Positions 1-5,518 of a DNA stretch of 5,891 nt are shown here, piece by piece; the first letter of the stretch is position 1; every line of letters begins with the position of its first letter. Made by a program: the position numbers and the translations under genes. This DNA comes from Methanobacteriota archaeon (lineage in GTDB: Archaea; Thermoplasmatota; E2; DHVEG-1). The notes under the pieces are model-generated. The model was not told the DNA's origin. It saw nothing but the letters and a program-made list of their open reading frames with translations, and did no database searches. Where the stretch lies: assembly GCA_903930505.1 (NCBI GenBank), contig CAIYYQ010000062.1:1-5891 (forward strand), in the 5' to 3' direction.

Positions 1-816
1 ACTCCAACAAGTCAAGTCGTTGGTGTTCAAGCTGTGATGAATGTTCTGCACGGCCGATACAAGGTTATCCCCAAAGAAACAAAAGACTACTGCAGAGGAA
101 TGTATGGGAAACCACCTGCAGAAATACACCCTGAGATCATGAAAAAGGTTCTTGGTCCGAAATGGAAAGAAGAAGTCATTGAATGCAGGCCATCTGATCT
201 ATTAAAACCAATGTGGAACGAGAAAAAGAAAGAACTCATGGAGATCGATGGTGGACGACTCGTAAAAAAAGACGAAGACATCATGACGTATATTTTGTAT
301 TCTCAGGTTGGACTAAAGTTTTTGAAAGGAGAGGCACGTGCTGAGTTCACCTCAGATCAACTCCCATTACCTATTGATCATCAGTTCACAAGAGCGATGG
401 TGAAACAATCGTTTCCAGAACATAAACAACTCTGGTTGGAAACCGAGCCACCTGAGAAACGCAAAGGCACACCCGTACAGATTCCAACAGAGTACGATGT
501 TGAGGTTGACGGAGAACCATATACCGTAAAAGTAATTCCCACTGGAGGATTCATGGTTGCCGGAGCAGGATCTGCTGCAGCGGCTGCAAAACCCACTGAT
601 GTTGAAGGCGGCGTGAAATCCAACATGCAGGGAACAATCCTTAAAATCAAAGTTAAAAAAGGTGATAAAGTCAAGAAAGGCGCAGTCATTGTAACCGTTG
701 AAGCAATGAAGATGGAACAAGAAATCAGTTCAGAACGTGAAGGCGAAGTAAAAGAAATCTTTGTTAAAGAAGGAATGCCTGTGGCAAATGGGGATCTGCT
801 CATGCAAATCCTTTAA
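1..816 (+). CDS. pycB: Pyruvate carboxylase subunit B (carboxyltransferase plus biotin carrier), 3' part only
   Basis: The reading frame is open from base 1, so the start lies outside the window; 271 C-terminal residues are visible. Residues 1-50 begin TPTSQVVGVQAVMNVL and continue GRYKVIPKETKDYCRGMYGKPPAEI, the conserved region (PYC_OADA) that follows the TIM-barrel carboxyltransferase in pyruvate carboxylases and oxaloacetate decarboxylase alpha subunits. After an Ala-rich linker (about residues 185-198, AGAGSAAAAAKP) comes a biotinyl domain with EAMKMEQ; the biotin-accepting lysine is residue 237, 34 residues from the C-terminus, the usual distance. By family knowledge it transfers CO2 from carboxybiotin to pyruvate, giving oxaloacetate in the cytoplasm. 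The biotin carboxylase gene directly downstream favours a carboxylase over a Na+-pumping decarboxylase, since the latter needs no such subunit. An ATG/GTG near 34-39 lies inside the conserved domain and is not the start. The substrate assignment is inference; the domain assignment is firm. Confidence 0.93.
   Translation, partial: TPTSQVVGVQAVMNVLHGRYKVIPKETKDYCRGMYGKPPAEIHPEIMKKVLGPKWKEEVIECRPSDLLKPMWNEKKKELMEIDGGRLVKKDEDIMTYILYSQVGLKFLKGEARAEFTSDQLPLPIDHQFTRAMVKQSFPEHKQLWLETEPPEKRKGTPVQIPTEYDVEVDGEPYTVKVIPTGGFMVAGAGSAAAAAKPTDVEGGVKSNMQGTILKIKVKKGDKVKKGAVIVTVEAMKMEQEISSEREGEVKEIFVKEGMPVANGDLLMQIL
700..717 (+). other. Biotin attachment motif EAMKME (biotinyl-lysine codon 709-711)
   Basis: Codons gaa-gca-atg-aag-atg-gaa encode EAMKME, the classic biotinylation hairpin. 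The lysine is the residue a biotin ligase would modify, and a ligase gene lies two genes downstream. The flanking sequence (KVKKGDKVKKGAVIVTV before, EGEVKEIFVKEGMPVANGDLL after) gives the two pseudo-symmetric halves of a biotinyl/lipoyl barrel. Confidence 0.93.
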
Positions 817-823
817 ACAAAAA

Positions 824-842
824 AGGAAAGGGTTTTGTGATG
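824..842 (+). promoter_or_regulatory. Ribosome binding site and start choice for pycA
   Basis: AGGAAAGGG at 824-832 is a purine-rich Shine-Dalgarno-like site. It is followed by adjacent in-frame GTG (837) and ATG (840) codons. Spacing from the GGG is 4 nt to the GTG and 7 nt to the ATG. The ATG gives MLNKVLIANRGEIA, matching the usual start of biotin carboxylases, so 840 is preferred. The gap to the upstream stop (817-839) is too short for a separate promoter. Confidence 0.65.
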
Positions 843-2294
843 CTCAATAAAGTGTTGATTGCAAACCGCGGAGAAATCGCTGTTCGTATTATGCGCGCAT
901 GCAAAGAATTCGGAATCACTACAGTTGCAGTATATTCTGATGCAGATCAAAGTGCACTATTTGTCAAATACGCTGATGAAAAATACAATATAGGACCTGG
1001 TCCAGCGAGTCAAAGTTATCTGAATAAAGATAAACTTATCGATGTCGCATTGAAATGCAAAGCAGAAGGAATCCACCCCGGATATGGTTTTCTTGCAGAA
1101 AATGCTGAGTTTGCCAGAATGTGCAAAAAAAACGGGATTGAGTTCATCGGTCCACCTGTATCCGCAATGGAGCTTATGGGATCAAAGATTGAATCAAAGA
1201 AATCAATGATCAAAGCAGGGGTCTGCGTGGTTCCAGGAGTAACTGAGGCGATTGCCGATCATGAACGAGCAAAAGATGTTGCCCATGAAATTGGATATCC
1301 GATTATGCTTAAGGCATCTGCTGGTGGCGGTGGTATCGGGATAAAAAAAGTGGATAACGAACCTGAGATGGAACAAGCACTCATATCTGTTCGTCAGCTT
1401 GCGAAAAACTCGTTTGGTGATGATTCGGTTTTCATTGAGAAATTCATCGAGGATCCACGTCATATCGAATTTCAGGTTATAGGCGATAAGAAAAAACATC
1501 TGATTCATTGTTATGAGCGAGAATGCAGTGTGCAGAGGCGTCATCAGAAACTCATCGAGGAAACACCGTCAACTGCGCTAACAGCTGAGCTTCGACAAGA
1601 AATCGGTGAACAAGCAGTGCTCGCTGCGAAAACCGCAGGTTACTACAATGCAGGAACCTGTGAGTTCATGTTTCAAAAAGGGAAATATTATTTCCTTGAG
1701 ATGAACACGCGTCTGCAGGTGGAACACCCCATCACAGAGATAACATGCGGTGTTGATCTTGCCCGTGAACAGCTTCGTGTTGCATCAGGTCTTCCCCTCG
1801 AATATGATCAAAAGGACATTAAACCACGAGGACACGCAATCGAATGCCGTGTCAATGCTGAAGATCCACTGAATAATTTCATGCCGGCTCCTAGTAAAAT
1901 TGTTCGCTATGCGGAACCAAGCGGCCCAGGTATTCGCGTTGACTCAGGTGTGTATCAAGGATTCACGATTCCACCATTCTATGATTCGATGATTGCGAAG
2001 CTTATTGTCTGGGCTGAAGATAGACCGCGGGCAATTGAACGGATGAAACGAGCACTCTGGGAGTTTCAGATCGGCGGCGTACGACACAATATACCATTTC
2101 ATCAGGTTGTCATGGATCATCCAAACTGGCGATCAGGAGATTATAACACAAGTTTCATCCCGCGGTATCAAATCCTTGAAAAAGTTGTGGAATACGTCAA
2201 AGAATCAAAGGCGCAATCAAATACTCCGAAAACCGCTGCGGCGATGGCCGCGGTACAAGCAGTCATCATGGCTGCGAATGCTCAACAAAAATAA
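840..2294 (+). CDS. pycA: Biotin carboxylase subunit of pyruvate carboxylase (PycA/AccC-type)
   Basis: This 484-residue protein is a complete biotin carboxylase: ATP + bicarbonate + biotinyl-carrier give carboxybiotin. The N-terminal domain starts MLNKVLIANRGEIAVRI. The ATP-grasp core has the nucleotide-binding lysines K116 (MGSK) and K158, the Gly-rich loop KASAGGGGIGI (158-168), ERECSVQRRHQK (227-237) with H235/K237, and FLEMNTRLQVEHP (285-297) with E287, N289, R291 and E295. These match the E. coli AccC catalytic residues with an offset of 0 or 1. The C-terminal domain includes GHAIECRVNAEDP (331-343). The protein is about 35 residues longer than E. coli AccC (449), because of an Ala-rich tail (about 458-484). 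Because it sits 20-odd bases after a pyruvate-carboxylase-type carboxyltransferase, PycA is more likely than an acetyl-CoA carboxylase subunit. It could also serve a second carrier elsewhere in the genome; that cannot be seen here. Confidence 0.95.
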   Translation: MLNKVLIANRGEIAVRIMRACKEFGITTVAVYSDADQSALFVKYADEKYNIGPGPASQSYLNKDKLIDVALKCKAEGIHPGYGFLAENAEFARMCKKNGIEFIGPPVSAMELMGSKIESKKSMIKAGVCVVPGVTEAIADHERAKDVAHEIGYPIMLKASAGGGGIGIKKVDNEPEMEQALISVRQLAKNSFGDDSVFIEKFIEDPRHIEFQVIGDKKKHLIHCYERECSVQRRHQKLIEETPSTALTAELRQEIGEQAVLAAKTAGYYNAGTCEFMFQKGKYYFLEMNTRLQVEHPITEITCGVDLAREQLRVASGLPLEYDQKDIKPRGHAIECRVNAEDPLNNFMPAPSKIVRYAEPSGPGIRVDSGVYQGFTIPPFYDSMIAKLIVWAEDRPRAIERMKRALWEFQIGGVRHNIPFHQVVMDHPNWRSGDYNTSFIPRYQILEKVVEYVKESKAQSNTPKTAAAMAAVQAVIMAANAQQK

Positions 2295-2311
2295 AGTACA
2301 TGGTGTTCTCT

Positions 2312-2325
2312 AAAGGATATGTATG
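2312..2325 (+). promoter_or_regulatory. Ribosome binding site and start of birA
   Basis: AAAGGA at 2312-2317 lies 5 nt before the ATG at 2323. An out-of-frame ATG at 2319 and an in-frame ATG at 2359 are less likely starts. The latter has GGAG only about 2 nt upstream and would remove residues just before the catalytic domain. The gap between pycA and birA is 28 bp with no TATA-like element, so co-transcription is expected. Confidence 0.55.
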
Positions 2326-3123
2326 CGCGAACGTGTTTTTCCAAGCGATCCTGGAGCGATGATACAGCGGTTACAACGAGGACTAGTAAAAAAAATCGTG
2401 TTTTTTGATGAGGTTTCCTCAACAAATTCCGAGGCAAAACATCTCGCACAAAATGGTGCGATGGAAGGAACTGTTGTTCTTGCAAAGACACAGTTGCACG
2501 GCCGAGGACGAAATGACCGACGATGGGAATCGCCAAAAGGCGGACTGTACCTCTCAGTTATCCTTCGACCACGAATACCATTAGAGACAACCACAGTACT
2601 ACCACTACTTGTTTCACTTGCGGTTGCGAAAACCATCCAAACCTTCGGGATACAACCTACAATCAAATGGCCAAACGATGTTCGAATCAAAAAAAAGAAA
2701 GTCTCAGGGATTCTCCTTGAATCAGAAGCAGGCCCGACATCGCCATCGTACGTCGTCCTAGGCGTAGGAGTCAACCTCAACGTTGACGTGACAACGTTAC
2801 CCGGAGACCTTTCACTATCTGCGACATCGTTATCAAAAGAACTGAAAAAACCAGTTGACTACGAACAATTCTTCAGTGTGTTCTTTTTATTTTTTGAAGA
2901 ATACTACGCCCAGTTCCTCCATGGAGAATCTGAGATGCTTCTTCGTGAATGGAGTCTATGGTCAGATACATTGGGAAAACAGGTAGAGATCCGAACCACT
3001 AAGGAGACTATTCGCGGGAAAGCTATAAGCATCGACGCCTCAGGGTTCCTTCAGATCGTTACGGATCGCGATGTCCATCGGACGATCACAAGCGGCGATT
3101 GCCGCTACGTGGAAGAATTATAA
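2323..3123 (+). CDS. birA: Biotin-[carboxylase] protein ligase, catalytic form without DNA-binding domain
   Basis: This 266-residue protein activates biotin as biotinyl-AMP and transfers it to the carrier lysine, most plausibly K237 of the adjacent PycB. Visible motifs in order are VSSTN (31-35, biotin pocket), GRGRNDRRWESPKGGLYLS (60-78, the flexible ligand-binding loop; family form GRGRxxRxW), KWPNDV (115-120), KVSGILLE (126-133, with the catalytic lysine K126) and GVGVNLN (147-153). The C-terminal SH3-like domain (about 212-266) ends TITSGDCRYVEEL. Only about 25 residues precede the catalytic core, so the helix-turn-helix of bifunctional BirA is absent. It should act as a ligase and not as a biotin-operon repressor. 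It is the last gene of the cluster, and its stop codon overlaps that of the convergent cupin gene. Confidence 0.95.
   Translation: MRERVFPSDPGAMIQRLQRGLVKKIVFFDEVSSTNSEAKHLAQNGAMEGTVVLAKTQLHGRGRNDRRWESPKGGLYLSVILRPRIPLETTTVLPLLVSLAVAKTIQTFGIQPTIKWPNDVRIKKKKVSGILLESEAGPTSPSYVVLGVGVNLNVDVTTLPGDLSLSATSLSKELKKPVDYEQFFSVFFLFFEEYYAQFLHGESEMLLREWSLWSDTLGKQVEIRTTKETIRGKAISIDASGFLQIVTDRDVHRTITSGDCRYVEEL
3091..3106. repeat. Perfect GC-rich inverted repeat (6-bp stem, GATT loop) at the 3' end of birA
   Basis: AGCGGC-GATT-GCCGCT can form a 6-bp hairpin on either strand. It lies inside birA (codons Ser-Gly-Asp-Cys-Arg), about 12 bp before the convergent stop codons. No T-run follows on either side, so it is not a standard intrinsic terminator. 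It might slow polymerase between the converging genes, or be a by-product of the codons used for a conserved SGDxR segment. Confidence 0.45.
3118..3123. other. Tail-to-tail overlap: shared palindrome TTATAA holds both stop codons
   Basis: On the plus strand birA ends ...GAA TTA TAA. On the minus strand the cupin gene ends ...ATG TTA TAA. Both genes therefore use the same self-complementary six bases for a final Leu codon plus TAA stop. The convergent genes overlap by 6 bp, leaving no intergenic space for terminators. Confidence 0.9.
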
Positions 3124-3480
3124 CATACTCCACATGAATGTCGGCGGTGTCCCCACGGTCATGTACACAACCTTTTCACCACTGTTATTCTTCGCACGAT
3201 GTTTCAAGTTTGATTTATGCCACAGGATATCGCCTTCGCTGAGTTTGTAGGAATGCTCATCGACTGTGTATTCCAATTCTCCTTGGATGACGACATGCAT
3301 TTCTTCACCATCATGTTGGAACCATCGTGATTCTGCATGAGGATCAAGTTCTGCGATAATTGTTTCCATATGTTCCGATTTGACCATCAAATGATACAGT
3401 TTTCCTGGCCGTGTCATTTTGCTTTTTGATTCTCCTTTCTTGATAAAAACAACGTCCTCATTCAATACAACAACCCCCAA
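3118..3480 (-). CDS. Small single-domain cupin protein of unknown ligand
   Basis: Up to 120 residues, one cupin barrel. Motif 1 is H56-D-G-E-E60-M-H62 followed by VVIQGELEY. Motif 2 is GDILWHKSNLKHRAKN (83-98), with H94 as the expected third metal ligand. The ending VGTPPTF resembles the sensor half of HTH-cupin regulators, but no DNA-binding domain is present. Such proteins commonly bind a metal and a small acid or sugar-like ligand; the specific function here is not recognised. The start is uncertain. TTG at 3480 is the furthest upstream in-frame start-like codon after a stop at 3499-3501. TTG at 3465 has GGGGG 7 nt ahead. ATG at 3417 has GGAG 14 nt ahead and would give a 99-residue protein that keeps both motifs. 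The gene is convergent with birA and 44 bp downstream of the surface-protein gene on the same strand. Confidence 0.8.
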   Translation of the reverse strand: MGVVVLNEDVVFIKKGESKSKMTRPGKLYHLMVKSEHMETIIAELDPHAESRWFQHDGEEMHVVIQGELEYTVDEHSYKLSEGDILWHKSNLKHRAKNNSGEKVVYMTVGTPPTFMWSML

Positions 3481-3498
3481 TAGAGATGAAATGATTAT

Positions 3499-3513
3499 CT
3501 AATAAAGATTTCC
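3499..3513 (-). promoter_or_regulatory. Weak BRE/TATA-like element ahead of the cupin gene
   Basis: On the minus strand the sequence reads GGAAATCTTTATTAG, resembling an archaeal BRE (purine, A-rich) followed by an AT-rich TATA-like box. Its centre is about 24 nt before the TTG at 3480, which would put transcription start at or next to that codon and imply a leaderless mRNA. The box departs from the consensus and the region is AT-rich, so this is tentative; read-through from the upstream gene is an equally good source of expression. Confidence 0.3.
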
Positions 3514-3524
3514 TCATGGTTTTA

Positions 3525-5444
3525 TTATGATCGTTTCATCCATGAGAAAAACCCGATGATAATGATAATAAATATTAGGATGCCGGCAACTGGGGCAACG
3601 ATAATCCAGGGGATATCAAATGTAACTCCTTTATCTTGAGTGTTATCTGATCCATCGCCAGTTGTACCGTCCTGGTTCGGTAATTCTCCAGATCTATAGA
3701 TGGCTGCCTGTGTTGTTGCAGTTGTTTTTGTCCCATTATTATCAGTTACCTGTAATGTCACCGTGTAATTTCCTGGTGCTGTATACGTGTGTTCCACCTG
3801 AACTCCACCTGCTGTTGTTTCATCACCAAAATTCCAGGTATAAACTTTAATTGTTCCATGAAGATCAGGATCGTAACTCTGCGATGCATCGAAAACGATC
3901 GAGGTATTCACTAAATTGATGTATGGACCACCAGCTAAAGCAATAGGAGGCTGATTGGAGGACGTAGCAGTAGAAGATATGATTAATGATTGTGCATCTT
4001 CCGCGGACCATTCTCCCTGGTTGTCCATCACCTGAAACGAGATCAGATGATCACCAACAGATAAATTGGATCTGTTGAAATATGACTGCGCACTTAATAC
4101 CCCATCGATATCGGAAGTCCATTTATAGGCAATGATCGTCCCATCATCGGTCCCATATCCATTGAAATAAACCGATGCTCCAAACGAGGCTTGTGAAGGA
4201 TTTATTGAAACAATGTGAGCAACAGGTTTCTGATGAAGGGGTTCATTAATCGTGATGGCAACATACGTTTTATCCGACCAAGCATCTGCATTGTCCTTTA
4301 CTTCGAAAGAAACATCTTGTGTACCTGGTGACAAACTTGAATAACTAAATATTTGTGCTGTACTGAATTGTCCATCGATGCTAGAAATCCAACGATACCC
4401 GGTGATATACCCTGTTGGATCAGGATCTTCACCCATTCCGTTAAATACAATAGTTTCCCCATAAGAGACTGTTACCGGACCTGAGGGGGAAATGATTGTT
4501 GCTATTGGTTTTTGATTTCCGGTTTGAAAATAACCCAAAGGATAAGGATCATTTACTCCATTCGTGATGTATGGAGTGTCTCCGATACCGTTGTGATCTG
4601 CATCAGTACCAGTGTAATCATCCCAATAGTTTCCCTTGTCGATAGAGTACCAGTGATTGTTCGTACCGTCATCTTGGGCATTTTTCTGAGGATCATTTGT
4701 GAAATGATTTTGGTACAGACGATTATTAGATGCTGAAAGCTCTAACTGAACACCAACATCTCGTGATTCAGTGATCGTATTCTCATAGATTTGATTTGAA
4801 GACGAAGAATCAAGAAAAATACCTGTTTGTTGAAATTGAATAGTGTTATTATATATTATATTATTCGAGGAAACAACGAGATATATTCCATGACTATTTT
4901 TATGAGAAGAAGTCGTGTCGGTAATTGTATTATCATGAATAGTTAATCCAGTACAATGATCGATTTGGATACCCTCACCGAGATCATTATTTGCCAACAC
5001 GGTATGATGAATCTCACCAGCATTTACATAGGACATCGCGATACAATCGTTTCCCGTTCCCCCTGCATTTCGTATGGTAAAACCTGAAATAGAGCATTGA
5101 ATATATTCAGATTCTCCTTTATAGACACGGATTACATGTCCATTTTTTCCACCATCAATAATGGTGGTATCTTTATTTTCACCAGTCAGTATGAGTGATT
5201 TATCAATAACAATATTTTCATTATAGGCTTCAAGTGAGGGCTTACTAAAGACAAAGACTGTATCACCACTAGCAGCATCATCAATCGCATCCTGGATACT
5301 ACTATAGTTACCCTCGCCTGTACCACCGACATACAAGGTTGTACCTGTAGCTTGAACAATATCAATCTCAAAAAACACAGAACAACTACAAAAAAACAAA
5401 ATTAAACATAAGCAAAAACCAACTGTTTTTTGGACCCTCGTCAT
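3525..5444 (-). CDS. Predicted membrane-anchored surface protein: NosD-like beta helix, Ca-loop, three PKD/Ig-like domains
   Basis: This 639-residue exported protein has a signal peptide at residues 1-32 with a Cys-rich hydrophobic core and likely cleavage after VQA. About 36-250 is a right-handed beta helix of the pectin-lyase/NosD type. It opens LYVGGTGEGNYSSIQDAID and has coil repeats near 166, 194, 217 and 241 of the form NxIYxNTI. The NosD-style closing motif GNYWDDYTGTDADHNGIGDTPY (271-292) contains a DxDxNGxGD calcium-binding-like loop. Two related Ig/PKD-like domains follow (311-399 and 405-489), each with a W(I/T)SxIDG signature, then a canonical PKD domain (497-583: YDPDLHG, WNFGD, HTYTAPGNYTVTLQVTD). 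A polar linker leads to a transmembrane helix (611-634, with IIIII) and the short cytoplasmic tail KRS. ATG 5444 has GAGGG 7 nt ahead. Proteins of this build are common on archaeal cells and may bind glycans or build the cell surface; the actual role is unknown. There is no evidence for copper or nitrous-oxide chemistry. Confidence 0.88.
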   Translation of the reverse strand: MTRVQKTVGFCLCLILFFCSCSVFFEIDIVQATGTTLYVGGTGEGNYSSIQDAIDDAASGDTVFVFSKPSLEAYNENIVIDKSLILTGENKDTTIIDGGKNGHVIRVYKGESEYIQCSISGFTIRNAGGTGNDCIAMSYVNAGEIHHTVLANNDLGEGIQIDHCTGLTIHDNTITDTTSSHKNSHGIYLVVSSNNIIYNNTIQFQQTGIFLDSSSSNQIYENTITESRDVGVQLELSASNNRLYQNHFTNDPQKNAQDDGTNNHWYSIDKGNYWDDYTGTDADHNGIGDTPYITNGVNDPYPLGYFQTGNQKPIATIISPSGPVTVSYGETIVFNGMGEDPDPTGYITGYRWISSIDGQFSTAQIFSYSSLSPGTQDVSFEVKDNADAWSDKTYVAITINEPLHQKPVAHIVSINPSQASFGASVYFNGYGTDDGTIIAYKWTSDIDGVLSAQSYFNRSNLSVGDHLISFQVMDNQGEWSAEDAQSLIISSTATSSNQPPIALAGGPYINLVNTSIVFDASQSYDPDLHGTIKVYTWNFGDETTAGGVQVEHTYTAPGNYTVTLQVTDNNGTKTTATTQAAIYRSGELPNQDGTTGDGSDNTQDKGVTFDIPWIIVAPVAGILIFIIIIIGFFSWMKRS

Positions 5445-5456
5445 CTCTCTTCCCTC
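5445..5456 (-). promoter_or_regulatory. Ribosome binding site of the surface-protein gene
   Basis: The minus strand reads GAGGGAAGAGAG directly before the ATG at 5444. GAGGG (5452-5456) is 7 nt from the start codon, a good archaeal Shine-Dalgarno match and spacing. It fixes this ATG as the start and agrees with the signal peptide that follows. Confidence 0.65.
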
Positions 5457-5490
5457 AACCTTTTATGTAATAGGAATTCTGTGAGGAGGA

Positions 5491-5504
5491 CTTATAGTTT
5501 TCTC
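5491..5504 (-). promoter_or_regulatory. BRE/TATA-like promoter for the surface-protein gene
   Basis: On the minus strand GAGAAA (BRE-like, 5499-5504) is followed at once by ACTATAAG (TATA-like, 5491-5498). Transcription would be expected about 25 nt downstream, near 5470, giving a leader of about 25 nt that contains the GAGGG ribosome binding site. The position between a T7 run and the gene start supports the call. It is a consensus resemblance only. Confidence 0.45.
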
Positions 5505-5511
5505 GAAATTC

Positions 5512-5518
5512 AAAAAAA
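5512..5518 (-). terminator. Oligo-T terminator after the right-edge gene
   Basis: On the minus strand the stop codon TAA (5521-5519) is followed at once by seven T residues. Archaeal RNA polymerase terminates at bare oligo-T tracts without needing a hairpin, so this is a plausible 3' end for the right-edge gene, immediately before the candidate promoter of the next gene. Confidence 0.5.

Noticed and set aside
381..803. Long open frame on the minus strand opposite pycB
   Set aside because: It lies wholly antisense to the strongly conserved biotinyl and PYC_OADA domains, and its translation is Ser/Phe/Pro-rich without any domain.
1..816. Na+-pumping oxaloacetate decarboxylase alpha subunit as the identity of the first gene
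   Set aside because: The domain composition alone would allow it, but a biotin carboxylase gene follows directly and no decarboxylase beta or gamma subunit gene is present, so pyruvate carboxylase is the better reading.
840..2294. Acetyl-CoA or propionyl-CoA carboxylase biotin carboxylase
   Set aside because: Those systems use a different carboxyltransferase family and usually a separate carrier; the neighbour here is the pyruvate type. A shared role cannot be fully excluded.
2107..2313. Overlapping plus-strand open frame at the end of pycA
   Set aside because: It lies in a second frame over conserved pycA codons, with Trp/Arg-rich translation and no ribosome binding site or known domain.
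2323..2400. N-terminal winged helix-turn-helix in the biotin ligase
   Set aside because: Only about 25 residues precede the catalytic core, too few for a DNA-binding domain, and no in-frame extension is possible without running into the pycA end region.
2310..2780. Open frame of about 156 codons on the minus strand opposite birA
   Set aside because: It covers the catalytic motifs of birA on the other strand, and its Arg/Cys-rich translation looks like a reverse-complement shadow.
4570..4610. Dockerin domain in the surface protein
   Set aside because: There is only one DxDxNGxGD loop, whereas a dockerin needs two loop-helix repeats; the loop is part of the NosD-type closing motif.
4700..4960. 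Tandem DNA repeats or CRISPR-like spacing in the beta-helix coding region
   Set aside because: The periodicity of roughly 23-28 residues is at protein level (NxIYxNTI coils). The DNA is not repeated exactly and there are no conserved direct repeats with unique spacers.
3525..5444. True NosD copper/nitrous-oxide reductase maturation factor
   Set aside because: The resemblance is to the beta-helix fold and closing motif only. The PKD domains, the membrane anchor and the absence of other nos genes argue against it.
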